A DNA stretch of 64,000 bases from Dasypus novemcinctus (GCF_030445035.2 NC_080673.1:36700365-36764364), one strand, 5' to 3'. Shown: positions 12,180 to 24,739, counted from the stretch's first letter. The notes: generated from the letters alone by a model not told the origin. Numbers and translations: made by a program.

Positions 12180-13161
12180 TTTATCCATTCCTGTAAGTGT
12201 AAACCCATTGTAAATAGGACCTTTTAAGCATGCTCTTTTTAGTTCATCTGTGGTCAACTGAATAAGGATGGATCTTAATCCTATTACTGGAGACCTTACA
12301 GAGAAGGCCGCATGGAGAAAATTATAAGGAGGAGACGAAGCTGGAAGACAATGGAACCTGGAAGAGAAAAGAGAAGATGCTGCAATGTGCATGGCCACAT
12401 GATGAAAAGCCAAGCACCCAAGGGTCAGCAGCAACCATCCCCAGAATGTCACACCCTCCAGGGAGAAAGCATCTTCTTGTTGATACCTCTGTTTTGGATA
12501 TCTGCTAGCCTCAAAACTGTGAGTAATAAATTCCCATTATTTACGCTAAGTCATTTCATGGTATGGCAGTTTGAGACCATTTTATGAATTCCAAAAAAGA
12601 GAAACTTTGTATTTTTAAACTAGCCTATTCCTGAGGATTTGATTCCTTTGGATTGCATTAAATTTGATTGATGAGTTTTTGGTTAGATTACATGATAAGA
12701 TTGCTTCTGGACTTTCAATTGGACTAAGTCAGTGAGGCGTGACTCAGGTCGAGTCTCCACCCTTTTCCTGGGTCTGATAAAAATGGAGACACGGAGGAAA
12801 AGGAAGCCACTGTATTTGATACTGCCATGTTGGAGAGGACTAAAAGATCACTTAAACACAAACTCCCAAGAGACTGGGCCCACAGAGCAACTCAGGAAGA
12901 GACAAACCCTATGCTAGGTTTGCCTACAGCTGCAGAAAGGCTCAAACCTCAGCAGCCTTCTTTCTTCAAGACATGGTAATCGACTTTGGTGAGAAAGCAC
13001 CTCAGATGGTGCCTCAGTTTGGACTTTTTATAGTCTTGGAACCCTAAGCTTTTACCCCAAATAAATCTCCTTTATCAAAGCCAACCCATTTTTGGTACTT
13101 TGCTTTGGCAGCCCTTTGGCAACCTGAAACACATAGTATTTATGATTGCAAACTAGGACAC
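12180..13161 (+). mobile_element. Old MaLR-like LTR carrying a nested second LTR
   Basis: The outer element (12,180-12,563) shows MLT1-type 3' LTR features: gcctcaaaactgtgagtaataaattcc, then taagtcatttcatggta. It resumes at 13,134-13,161 with tatttatgattgcaaactaggacac, matching the end of the related LTR at 14,938-14,975 (cttgcaaactaagacac). The inner LTR interrupts it exactly between these two parts. It is non-coding. Confidence 0.6.
12564..13133 (+). mobile_element. Nested solo LTR, about 570 bp
   Basis: Begins TGGCAGTTTG and ends AACACA, so it has the TG...CA boundary of an LTR. Flanks are tggta (12,559-12,563) and tagta (13,134-13,138), a 5-bp duplication with one mismatch. It shares with the LTRs at 46,107-46,620 and 33,967-34,482 the 5' gaattccaaaaa block and the 3' block actttggtgag ... 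ctaccccaaataaat. No internal retroviral genes are present, so it is a solo LTR. Confidence 0.65.
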
Positions 13162-14214
13162 CAAAGTTCTAGGTTTTGCATCATCATGATATTGATAGTA
13201 TTCAGTAGTGATAGAATCTGCTGTGGAGCAGTTTCAAATGTAACAAGAAAAGTTATAGAGTAAAGAGATCTCTCAAAGGTAGAAATCTGCATTCTACCTC
13301 ATAGATAAGACTGCAACTGGTTTTATGTCTACAATTTATATTTATCAAAAAAGTTCTGATTTTCATGGCTGTGATGGACATCTGGATTGTCATGTTTACA
13401 AATGGACAAACATTGAAGGGGAAAGCAAAGTTTTTCCTTGAGTTCGTAAAGTGGTTTGCAATGTGTTAAGGAAGAAAAAAAATAGGTTTTCTGTCTAACA
13501 AGTAGAGTGAGATCATTGTGGAAAACCAGCAGTCACTTTACATGGGAATTTACCTTGAACAGCAGTCTACAAACAAAAGTTTAAAATGGCCTTGTAAGAC
13601 CAGAGCTGAAAGAGCATTTAAATGTCTGGCCAACTCTAGTTCACTTTGTAATATATAGTTCTCTTGGGTATACACTGTCAAACTGAGTTAGTGTCAATGA
13701 AAGAAAATGGGAGATGGACTTTCAGATGTTCTCATTCAACTAAAATAAAAATATAGTTCAAAGAGCTTTTACCCACTGAGCTTTTCAAATAACCACTCAG
13801 TAGGATGGACATATTGCTTGGAAGGGAGGACTTACAGGAATACTAAGAGAACTTGCACTCTATCATAATTTTTAAAGTGAACCCAGGCAATTGCTTTTGT
13901 CCTTTCACCTGAAAAGAGTAAATAGGAGCTAAAGATAAAATCACCAGAGTCACGTGACCATTAAACTGGTGGCGTGAATTTATAATAGATCCTCTTAAGC
14001 AGATTTCACCTAACCAACCCCCTGCATTAACCACCTGATGCTCCCATCTCCGCTCTGTACATATTAGCCTGTGATGGTCTCAGCATGCTGACCTTCTGAC
14101 CTCCCACTAGCTGCAGTTATTTGGTCAGCAATAACATCACAAGTGGCCCTTCAAGTTGACGGAAGGAAAGATCCAAGAGTGATCTTCCTAATTTTTCTCT
14201 CTGAACATATGGCA
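13162..14214. other. Intergenic stretch, nothing recognised
   Basis: AT-rich, no repeat family or gene recognised by eye. Confidence 0.4.
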
Positions 14215-14975
14215 AAACCATGGTTTACTATGTAAGGTAGATTAAATCAAATCCCCTACAAAGACATGGTCAAGCCCTAACCACTGGTCTTTTGGATGTA
14301 ACTCATTTGTAAATGGGATCTTCTAGTCCTAACCCCCAGTTCTATGGGTTTAGACTTGTTTTTGAATAGGATCTTCAAGGTGCCTATTTAGATGAGGTCA
14401 AATTCAACCAGGATGGGACTTGGTCCATAACACTGGAGTCCTTATAAACAGAGGAAATTCAGATGCAGTCAATCAATGGAAACCTGAAGTGGAAACCAGA
14501 AAGGGAAACAGACATCTCCATATGACTGAGGCAGAGGCTAAGCCAATACCAAAATGCTACTACCTCCAGGAGGAGAAAGCATAGCCTGGCAATACCTTGT
14601 TTTTGGACTTTGAGCACCCACAACTGTGAGACAATAAATTCCTCTTGTTTAAAGTCAACCTATTTGTTGCTGCAGAGACAGTTACTGGACATTGTATGTC
14701 CTCCCATGGCCCACTGGGTGGACTGTGGGAGAGTGTGGGCTATGGTGTGGACCATTGACCATGAGGTGCAGTGGTGCTCAGAGATGTATTCACCAAATGC
14801 AATGAATGTCTCATGATAATGGAGGAGATTGTTATGGGGGCAGGAATGGGGTGAGGGGGGAGAGGGTATATGGGACCTCATATTTTTTTTAATGTAATTA
14901 AAAAAAAATAAAGACCAGAAAAAGTCAACCAATTTGTAGTATTTGTCATAGCAGCCCTTGCAAACTAAGACACAG
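14215..14975 (+). mobile_element. MaLR-like LTR split by an L1 insertion
   Basis: LTR-type sequence 14,215-14,650 (aaatgggatcttctagtcc, ggagtccttataaacagagg, caactgtgagacaataaattcc) continues after the L1 at 14,938-14,975 (agtatttgtcatagcagcccttgcaaac). The polyadenylation-like aataaa lies in the usual LTR position. It is non-coding. Confidence 0.6.
14651..14937 (+). mobile_element. Short 5'-truncated L1 with 17-bp target-site duplication
   Basis: Direct repeats aaagtcaacctatttgt (14,651-14,667) and aaagtcaaccaatttgt (14,921-14,937) flank about 253 bp of L1 3' UTR ending in an A-rich tail (ttaaaaaaaaataaag). The body is the reverse complement of the proximal part of the L1 at 49,005-49,808 (gtgggagagtgtgggctatgg versus its antisense), so both come from one young L1 lineage. 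Confidence 0.85.
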
Positions 14976-16364
14976 TATTAAAATATGAACGTAAAATTTA
15001 GACTGAAAATTCTTAAGTTCACATTTATGCAAAATGTACTTTTATATACTATTCAATGACAACCATAATTCACCTTAATTTTGTAAGCAAGGATCAAAAT
15101 TAAATGTATGAAATGTTGAAAATACATGCTCAAAGAGAGTATATTATAATTTCCAGATATTATTAGAAATTTGATTTACATTTTTTTCTTTTTGTCTCTT
15201 TCAAGGGGAAAGAGTAGAATTAATCAAATCTCTCAATTTAGAGTGCATTATTAATAAAATCAGGATAGGTCTTTTGTTTTGATTTTTTTTCCCTCTTTGA
15301 TTCAGAGATATCTTTCTGTGTGTTGATGAGAGCCTGATGTTCAACCTACTATGAGACCAGCTATTTAGTGGTTGGGATGAATCCAAGGTCCTATAAATAA
15401 CTACGGATATACTGTTGGAAAAAATAAGTTCCAAATGGATATAAATGTTAAGGCAATATGTGAAACACTAAATATCAGCAAGAGTAAAATGAAATGCCCC
15501 CAATTTGTCCCAGGGAAGAAAGTATTAAAAGACAGGATGAAAAAGAGGCATTTGATGCAATTCAGTCCTAAATCTGTAAATAAAAACACTAACCTTAAGT
15601 AGAGGAAAGCCACACGTGAATGTAGTAGTATTTAATCAAATATGAGCACAGAGCCAAATAAGAATTATCAATATCAGGCAATATTATTTAAGAAAGCTGA
15701 ATGAGTATGAGAAAAAAATCATCTGTGTTTTAGGATTTTGGAATGCTTAAGATGGGAAAATCTGAATAAACCACTCAGTTAATGTGTATCTTCAAAGTTA
15801 TTCAAAAACCCCCGACATAAAAAATTTAAAAGAGCCCATCTCTTCTGTCCAACTCTTCAGCCTGCTTCCTCCTTCTCCCACCATTCATCCTTCAAATGGA
15901 AATTGAAACATAACACAAGAAATCTGAACCAGAAGCCAACAAAAAAGAAACTAGTCATTCAAAGTGGAAACATGTCAGAAGAGAAGGTTTGAGTCAAATC
16001 CAGATGGCTATGTGCCATGAAATACTAACGGAACTCTTTATCTTCAGCAAAAAGCAAGAACGGGCAGAGCTCATAATGACATGTTAACATCTGTCTGTGA
16101 ATATCATCTCCATGACACCAAAGTACACCACTCAAACAAAGGAAATTAACACAAAGGCAAGACTGTACAATTTTCAAATAGGGAATTAGTATTTAAACTG
16201 ACAAGGAATCAACATATACAATTGTCAGCTTCAATTAAAGTATGCCATAACTAAAGATTGTCTTTCAAACTAGAATAGACATGGAAAAGAAAGAAGAGTC
16301 TAAGGAAGTTTTAATATGGTGTATGTTTAACAGTCCATCTCAATAGGTGGTGGTGGAGGGGAGT
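14976..16364. other. Intergenic stretch with a possible decayed L1 ORF2 segment
   Basis: Around 15,400-15,560 the sequence (ccaaatggatataaatgttaagg) recalls L1 ORF2, but this is weak. No gene is supported. Confidence 0.3.
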
Positions 16365-16590
16365 AGTTTAAGCCCAGGCTTTGACATTATATTTACTCAA
16401 ATATCATTCGAGATCCATCATTTATTAGCTGTACAGCCCTGGCCAAGTTACTTAACCTCCCTCAGCTTCTATTTCTATGTTTAAATGCAGAGCATTGTTT
16501 ATACAACTCATTGTAAGAATTATTGAGATAATAGGTATAGACTCCCAGCGTACTACTCAGCTCTTAATAAGTGCTCAATAAATGTTAGTT
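16365..16590 (+). mobile_element. MIR SINE
   Basis: Sense MIR core and tail: ggccaagttacttaacctccctcagc, attgagataataggta, taagtgctcaataaatgtt. Confidence 0.8.
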
Positions 16591-16639
16591 TTCTCTCTGC
16601 CTTTCTTACTAAATAGTCCCTATTACTTTGATCTGAATT

Positions 16640-16770
16640 CATAATAAAACATTTATTGTATAAACCAGTTTATTGAGGTTATATACATGAAATGTATATA
16701 TGTTTTCCTATCATTACTTTAAGCCATATACATTTGATCATATGTGTCAGTTCCTTGGAAGGTCTTTCAG
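16640..16770 (-). mobile_element. L1 3' end fragment, antisense
   Basis: The ccagtttattgaggttatatac segment resembles the antisense start of many L1 3' ends. Short and diverged. Confidence 0.4.
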
Positions 16771-17371
16771 AGCCTCCTTGTGCATAATTCCCTGAAATGA
16801 TGGACTTAGGTCTGGTTCAGTCTCCACCTTCAGTACTTTCCAGTTCTAGCCACTGGAAATCCACCCCAACCCCTCTACTTGGGTCCCCTTATGCTGTGGG
16901 AATGTTGGTAAGATAGCTCAGCTCAGGTCCTTCTGGATGTCTCCACCCGACTAAGAGAAACACATTCTTGCCAGGCAAAATGGGGGCATAGCCTGCTATC
17001 TGGACTGATTCACTCACAGACTATCTTTCCCCTGCTTGGGAAGGCATGGGACAGAGAAGCAGGTCTGTCACCTAAATTTCATCCAAAGGGAGCTCAGAAT
17101 GCCAGGCTTCCCTTTTTGCCATTTTGCAAACTTCTCCTCCGCCTTCTGTTATCTTTCCCATTAACTCCTGCTGCTCACAGTAAGATTGGGCTTGGAACTG
17201 AAGTGGCTCCTTGTTAATTGGGAGTAGAGTGACTCAGTACTCATCACCAACATTATACTTCCACAAGGCTGATAACTTCTTCGTCCTTTCTTCAGGAATC
17301 TCTTTATATTGTCCTGGATGGGTAGTGATTTTTAGTAGGGCTGATTCTGTGTGTATTTGGTCAAAATTTTT

Positions 17372-17841
17372 GGTAATTCTCTTTATTTTTTTTTAAGATT
17401 TTTTTTAATTTTTAATTTTTTATTTATTTCTCTCCCTCCCCTTCCCCTCACCCCCCCCCCAGTTGTCTGCTCTCTGTGTCCATTTGCTGTGTGTTCTTCT
17501 GTGACCACTTCTATCCTTAGCAGCAGCACTGGGAATCTGTGTTTCTTTTTTTTGCATCATCTTATTGTGTCAGCTCTCCGCATGTGCGGCGCCATTCCTG
17601 GGCAGGCTGCACTTTGTTTCACTCTGAGCGGCTCTCCTTACGGGGCGCACTCCTTGCACGTGGGGCTCCTCTATGCAGGTGATACCCCTGCGTGGCATGG
17701 CACTCCTTGGCTGCATCTGCACTACACATGGGCCAGCTCCACACGGGTCAAGGAGGCCCGGGATTTACACCTCGGACCTCCCATGTGGTAGGTGGATGCT
17801 CTATCCGTTGGGCCAAGTCTGCTTCCCGGTAATTCTCGTTA
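17372..17841 (-). mobile_element. DAS-type SINE, full length, with target-site duplication
   Basis: Body 17,386-17,827 begins (antisense) with a T-rich tail and ends with ggccaagtctgcttccc, the reverse complement of a tRNA-like 5' end; cctcggacctcccatgtgg covers the B-box side. Flanking repeats ggtaattctcttta (17,372-17,385) and ggtaattctcgtta (17,828-17,841) differ at one base. The 146- and 138-codon frames through it are SINE sequence, not genes. Confidence 0.85.
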
Positions 17842-20690
17842 AAATGCAGGATACATACATTTGCCAGTTTTCAGCTATGGGCACAGCCTACCAATTTTTG
17901 GTTAAAGGGGAAAGTGCTAATCAATGTTTGAACATAGCATCATCACAAATATATGGAATGGCCAAGAAAATTCTAGAAACAATAAATATTGAGCAAATGA
18001 CAAGAAACAAAAACACTCAGTGTGAACACTATGTTTACTTTCCCTCTGTTACAATCATCTCCATAATTATAATCTCATCATTGATTTAGTTTTCTTCCCA
18101 AGCCCCAAGCACCACCACAAAATAGAAATAGCAGGAAAATTAAAAATCCAACCTGGTTTTACTTTCAATTGGATAGGTTATTTACTGTGTTTAGGTAAAG
18201 CTTAGCTTTGAGGATACTGTTTAGCCTATCATTTCTGTGCTCCAGCAGTCTTTCATGTACATCTCTTAGGCATTGTTTGCTGTGCGGGAGCAAGGATACT
18301 CTTGGGATTATGATGAAGCTTAGAGAACCAACGCTTGGGCCTGTGCCGTGGCCCAGTTTCATGCTGGTCCTAGTGGCCAGCCTGGTATTTCTTGGGGTAT
18401 GTGTAGACAGTTCCATTTTGGGGTGTTTTGTGCAAGTGTGGCTGAATCGGCAGTGACTAACTGAAGCCAGCAACCTCTAGCTGCAGACAAATCTTTCCCT
18501 TGGCCTGTTCAAGGTTGGACACCCCACATACACCACATTCCCTGGCCTCGACAGCCCTTGTAAGCTCACCTCACCACTACCTTGGTGGGTCCATGGCAGG
18601 CCCACTGGCTCTCTCCTCCGCATCCATGACACTTGAACCAAGCAGGATTGCTAGTGCCAAGGAGAACCTTTATATCTGACCATTCCAACCCACTTACTCC
18701 CCTGTCCTCTGTGGTATGAGTTAAAATACAGAGTGCCTTTCCTAACCATTTCTTCTACCTGCAAGTTTTCTTTGGAAATTTTCAGTAACCATTGGGCCAA
18801 GAGACTGAAATACCAAACATTTAGTTCATTGAGATGATATCAGGGTGGTCATCAATTCAAATGTAATTATTAAGAGAAATAAGTCATCATTATTTAATTG
18901 GTAATTTCTAATAGGTACTTTATTATATGGTTTGTTCCTTCAATTTAATATAAACAAAACTCTTACTGTGACTTAGGAATATGATTTCTCATTAAAGATA
19001 GAGAGTTGATGAAAAAAGTTGGCAATCACTTTAAAGCTGACAAATGAGTTACCATTGTCTTGGGAGGTACATATTATAGAAATCTATTATGGTGAGGTTA
19101 AAAGTGGCCATTAAAGGCAATCCCAAAATATGAAACTATAGAAAACAAAACATTCTTCCATAATTTGCAGAAGGCCATTCTTTTTTTGAAAGGATACATT
19201 AACACCATTTAGATTTTTCAATTGAATGGCCTTTGGAAATTATGATTATATTTAACATCTAGGAAATGATCCACTTGAGCTGAATAGTTTTTAAGGAATC
19301 TATTTTAAGCTATAAAATTATATATAAATTATATGCATACAAAATATTTATTTATATATACACACACATAATATATAAAAGCTAGTTCTGTTACCCTCCT
19401 AGCCACTTCAGTTGATACAACAATATAAAACCTATAATTGTAACTTTGCAAAGCCTCAGAATGAATATTTCAAAGATACAGCTACAGTGGATTTAAAAAG
19501 TATTTATACTCCAAACTATCTTCCAAAATAAACTCATGTTTATTTAACTGTTTTGTTTTTAGTGTTACTAAAATTCACCAGGTTTATAGTTAATTTTGGT
19601 ACTTAAAAAAATAAGTTTTTTAAGGGTGAAATTATCATAGATGTTAATCAAATGAAGTAAAAATGTGAAACTGGATTTTCAGAATTTTCAGCACAATAAA
19701 ACAATTTGGCCTTTAATTAGAATCTTAATTTTTTTACTCATGTCCTAATGAGAGGTTTCTTTCAATGTGTGATATATATTTACTGTTCTTTCAAAAATAG
19801 CAGTGTTCCTTTCTTCCAAAAGATTCATTGTCAGCTGGAAACAAAGGTGGAATTCATACAGAGAAAGTATTTTGGCCAGGTCTATAGTAGCAAAGTGAAG
19901 TAGAGAACAGAGGTTATTAACAATTATTGAATATTTACTTTTCACAAGCCATTCTACTATGTCCTGTTGATAACTTTAAAGAAATCAGAGCTCTCTTCCT
20001 TCCTGGTGTTTTAAATTAAATGGTAAAATCTGAACAAGCATCTATAAACATAAATAAAAAATAGTAATTTTAAAACATATACAAATGCAGCAGAATAGCT
20101 TTTGCTTGTAGCATACATGTTTTTAGAGATGAAAATATTGCTGCAATTCTTTACTATGTTTATTGGAATAGACGCAGTCCAAGAAAATTGGTGCAAGATA
20201 ATCAGGACCATTCTGTAATAATACAGAGGGATACCTATAAGCTTTCTACTTTAGGGGGATCAACTATTTTTTACATGACTTTGAACATGGGACACGTGGT
20301 TTGGTCAAATTAGTGAGATGGTGTTTTTCTGAATAACTCAGTGGGAAAATCCAGTTCTAAGATAACAATAAGCAAGAACCAATATCTTGATGCAGACATA
20401 TGATTCTTCCCTTCCCTGAAATAGGGACTGTTTTCTACTTAAAGAGATTCAGATACTCAAAGGACAGAGCTGACCCTTTCCAATCTGGATTTTAGACATT
20501 GCCATGGGTAAATAATTAGAGTCAGGCTATAAGTCTAAAAGGTTATTTAAAATAAATACATAATATTGATATGTATTTTTACTTGCTTTGAATATGATTT
20601 TCAATTCCTATAAGCCTTTTGTAAGATTTTCTATTAACCTTTTTTATCTCCTCCTCAACAAATTTGCTGTGTTTTTAACTATACTTTCTC
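17842..20690. other. Intergenic stretch with one GC-richer block
   Basis: 18,200-18,740 is clearly richer in G+C than its neighbours and has 82-102 codon frames on opposite strands (18,208-18,456 and 18,165-18,473), but shows no motif, splice pattern or recognised repeat. The remainder to 20,690 is AT-rich with an ATATA-rich patch near 19,320-19,375. Confidence 0.4.
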
Positions 20691-21160
20691 TGTGAGTGAA
20701 TTGGTCAAGCCTCTGTAAGCATGCTGTGTAACAAACATCCACCACATATCTATGGCTTTCAAAATCAATCCATCTTATTTGTGGGTGAGCTGTGATTTGG
20801 CTTATCTCAGCTGGATTTGCCTGGGCTTTTCTGATCTAGGTTAGATTATAGGTTCACACTGGTTTGGATCTTCATTTTAGCATCCTGGGACATCACTGAG
20901 ATATGCTCTTCTCAGGGAAAATGGTAGATGTTCCAAGAGCTTTGGCTAACATTTACCATGCCTGTTCGGCTTAAGTTTGGAATAGACACATGATCATTTC
21001 TGCCCATATTTCATTGGCCGAAACACATGTCACTTGGCCAAACCCAAAATCAATAGGATAAGGAAGTAGACTTCACTACTGGGAAGCTAAAGCAAGTCTG
21101 GGAAGTAAGGAAGAGTTAGAGACAACCAATACAATCTACCAGTAATGTAAGTAAGACATG
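20690..21160. mobile_element. Unclassified old interspersed repeat, probably LTR-type
   Basis: Phrases such as tttcattggccgaaacacatgtcac and ccaaacccaaaatcaatagg resemble an old mammalian LTR-type repeat. Family unassigned. Confidence 0.35.
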
Positions 21161-21179
21161 AAAAAATATTTGAGGCAAA

Positions 21180-21580
21180 ATTGGTAATAAATTCTAGGTT
21201 CTGTTATAAGTTGCAATTGCAACTTGAAGTCAATTGCGAGACCATCGCAATTGCAAATGAAGTCATGGTGTAGCAATGTAAACCTCTTTATAAGAATGAC
21301 TTCGGGTCAGACCCAGACAAAGAGCAACTCTATCCATGGTCAGGTATTGATGTGGATACGTCCTGACTCAGTTATGCAGCAAGGTTTCCTCACCTTCAAT
21401 CAGTTTTGTACTGATAAATGCTTCATTTTGTGTTCAATTGTAACAAATGTACCACTCTAATTAAAGATGTTGTTAGTAGGGAAAAATTGGAGAGGGGAAG
21501 GGGTTGGATATATGGGAATCCCCTATATTTTCAACATAACTTTTTGTAATCTAAACCTTCTTTAAAAATAAAGAAGTATT
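21180..21580 (+). mobile_element. Probable L1 3' end
   Basis: ccactctaattaaagatg, gatatatgggaatccccta and an A-rich end (cttctttaaaaataaag) match the tail of L1-type elements. The left part includes the palindromes at 21,208-21,254. Confidence 0.45.
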
Positions 21581-21602
21581 ATATATATATATATATATAT
21601 AT
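21578..21602. repeat. (TA)n microsatellite
   Basis: Uninterrupted TA dinucleotides just after the A-rich end of the L1-like element. Confidence 0.95.
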
Positions 21603-21604
21603 GA

Positions 21605-23850
21605 ATAATTCAGAACTAATCCTACTATCACACATTTATATCTCAATCTTGAAATTTTAAAAATTATATACAAATTTAATAAATAAATTTAAATAATGGC
21701 AATTTCTGATTGAGAAGGCATTGAAAACAAACAATTAAAGTTTAAATTGTCAGAGTACCATTGGATATAGAAGTTTTATTCTCATGATCTTCATTTTCAT
21801 GTTTTTTTTCAGTGAATGAAACTTCATTCATTTCAGAGACCATTTACGTAGCATTTACTATGTATTGGTTCCTGTCATCTTGGAGACTGTAGTTTATAGA
21901 TATAATTGTCTTCCAGGGATACTAATAAGAAAGGGCAAAACAAATAAAAAAGAAAATACATTGGGAGGGTAACTTTAAGTTCTATGAAGAAAATAACCCT
22001 AAAAATGGGATAGAAAATGACTCCCTGAATGTGTGCTACTTGAGTTAGGTAGCTGAAATCAAAAGGAAGTATATACTAAGAAGCCAGCAAAGTGGGCTTT
22101 GGTTGAAGAGATTTCTCTATTCTGAGGAAAATAGGGGAGAGTCCTGGATGTGTGCATAAGCCTGGGGCACTTCTTTCCTCTGACAGGGCGTGCTGATGTC
22201 GGGTTTGCAAGGGGGCCTGTGGAACCTGGTAAGTTTAGGAGGATGTGGGGCTGGGTATGGCGCGTGCAGGCTAACGAAGAGAAGCAGTTTGCCTATGAAG
22301 GAATAACAAGGCCTGGGTATTTGGGGCCCAGATTTCTAGTCATTGCTCTCCCATTCACCACTGATGCAAACACGGCCAATTGAATCCCTCCCTGGGACCT
22401 CGTTTTTCTTGCCTGTAAAATGAGGGTGTCTACGCAGTCCAGATGTCATTATATACATTAACAGATTAAATCAAGCTAAAGTCTAATGAACTAACATACT
22501 GGCGGACACTGTTATATGAAAACTCTTTATTTGATATTTATCTGGCTCTTTCATCCTTCAGCCTAAAGCTGTAATATGCACAGCGATGTGGCTGGACAAC
22601 GTGGTATCCTAGCAACAAAAAGATAAGCCCTTTTCCTTGCGCTATGCCAATAGCCTTAATTTGCTCACACATAGAAGGAAGGGAAAATGCTGGAGAGCCG
22701 ATGCGAACAAAAAGTCTCTCTCAAGATAACTGATAGAATGTCCGAATCCAGTCACTCTAACGACATTTCTTAAATGCCCACTAAATGCCAAGCACTGTGC
22801 TGATCATTGAGGACTGAAGGTCAGTGTCCAGCCAAGGTAGGGATTTCATATTCAGTAGACTATGTATTAGATTAATGAAGAACTGTAATTCGTAAAGTCT
22901 TGCTCTCTGGTTTCAAATGAACATATACTGAAGAGAGTCATAGTGTCCAATTCTTGAGACTCATAGAATAATTCAGATGAGAGATGATGGCAGTGGAGAA
23001 AGGAAGAATTGCAAAGATTTCAAAGATACGAGGGAGGCAGAGGGAAACAGGGGGAGTAGGGCTGTGTATTAAATATATTCTATCTACCTGCATGACCTGA
23101 TGGAATGTTTCTTTGAGAAGTTTGGACGGGGGTTATGCATGATGAAGACTATGGGTAGAGGTGAAAGCCTCCCTCCCCCAGGTACACCCCCCGAGGTGCG
23201 GCCTGCGGGGAGTGTGTGTTGGCGTGTTCCTGTTTGCATATGTACACGTATTTGTGTGGACTAGGTGACCGAGAGGGGTTGCTGAGGAGGGTTTGGAAAA
23301 ACACTGAAAAATTTTCTAGGCAAAACTGGTGTCCACTTTTCCCTTGTTAGCGGCTGCTTCTAGGAGACGGCGCTACAGTTTGAAGGCAATTCACAAGCGC
23401 GGGGTTGTGAGCAAAATATTAATGACAACCTTGAGAAGTCACAGGGTTCACTCATCTGCCTTCAAGTACACAATTAAGTCTTTCCAGAAATAAGGTTCTT
23501 TTTATTTTTCTCTTTCTCCGGAAAGGAATTTTCCTGTGGCTAAATCGTTATCAAAATATACAATTTATTCCAAAAGACTGTTACACAAAATATTAATGCA
23601 TAATGAAAAGTCTTAAAGTTCCTAGGGGCTCTGGTAATTCAATCATTATTGCTAGTATTAATGCTTCTGAACAGTTCTTTGCTCCATTCTTCTCGGCTAT
23701 CAATAGTGTGACCGAGACGACTTGGCCTCTGTGGACCTCCGTTCTTTCAACTGAAAAATAAAAGGTTGGATTAGAGGGCCGTTAAGGAGTCTTCTAGCTT
23801 TAATTTTGTATCTATGATTTCTATAGCTTTAATACCAGCTCCCTGCCATC
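21605..23850. other. Repeat-poor intergenic stretch
   Basis: Apart from a possible MIR scrap near 22,390-22,480, no repeat is recognised. 23,170-23,450 is GC- and CpG-richer than the surroundings. 23,380-23,680 holds two copies of caaaatattaatg and an octamer-like tattaatgcataatgaaa. There is no coding frame of credible length. It is a candidate non-coding regulatory element about 9 kb upstream of CTSO. Confidence 0.35.
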
Positions 23851-23851
23851 C

Positions 23852-23882
<31 letters not shown>
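23852..23882. repeat. (CA)n microsatellite
   Basis: An uninterrupted ac run of about 15 units. Confidence 0.95.
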
Positions 23883-23886
<4 letters not shown>

Positions 23887-23959
23887 CCCAGTCTTTGTGG
23901 TAAGAGGTACCATGCTGCCCCCATGTGGCAGGATTTGAAATAACACACGAACAATTAAA

Positions 23960-24500
23960 CTAGTACATGTATTTTTTAAAACAAAATTTTATTGAAGTAT
24001 ATCACTCATATATGAGCATATATAAACAACAAATGTATAGTAAAATTTGTGAATTTACAAAACGAACATGCATATTATCATACAAGGGTCCCATACATCT
24101 CCACCACCACCACCTTGCATTTTTGTGAAATATTTGTTAAAAAATATGAAAGAGCATCATCAAAATATTTATATTTATAGTAATATTTAACCTATATCTT
24201 ACATTGGTGTATTTTCCCCCAACCTACCCAATTATTAACACCCTATATTAGTATTATATATTTGTTATCATTGAGGAGAAAACATTTTTATAGTTGTCCT
24301 GTTAACAGTCCATTACTGAATTCTCTGGGTTATAAAGTCCCATGCTTTCATAATCCATTCATAGTGTACACTCAATGGCTTTCATTATCATGACAGAATT
24401 GTGTTGTCATTACCTCAGTCAATTTTAGAACGTTTCATTATTCTAAAAGGAAAAATCCCATACCTTCTTATACCTCCTTTTGTTGTCCATTAGTATGAAA
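23960..24500 (-). mobile_element. L1 LINE 3' end, antisense
   Basis: Same lineage as 10,217-10,704: ttttattgaagtatatcac, catacaagggtcccatac, gagcatcatcaaaatat, gtgtattttccccc and gtgtacactcaatggc appear in the same order. No clear target-site duplication found. Confidence 0.75.
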
Positions 24501-24739
24501 AAATATCTTCTTGCCAGTGTTGTAAAATATTACAATATTCCAGTAAATGTATTATTGTGTTTGTTTTAATTAACGGTAAGCAAAGTCCTTCATAAAGTTA
24601 AAATTCACAAATAATCAGTAACCAAATCAAATTGAATCTTTTAACCACCTAAATTGTCGAGATTTTACTCCCTCATAGCCATGCAAAATTTTCACATGAG
24701 AATACAATGAGTACAAACACAAATGCTAATTTAACTAAT

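Noticed and set aside
17351-18089. Overlapping 146- and 138-codon frames
   Set aside because: They traverse the tRNA-derived SINE bounded by a target-site duplication.
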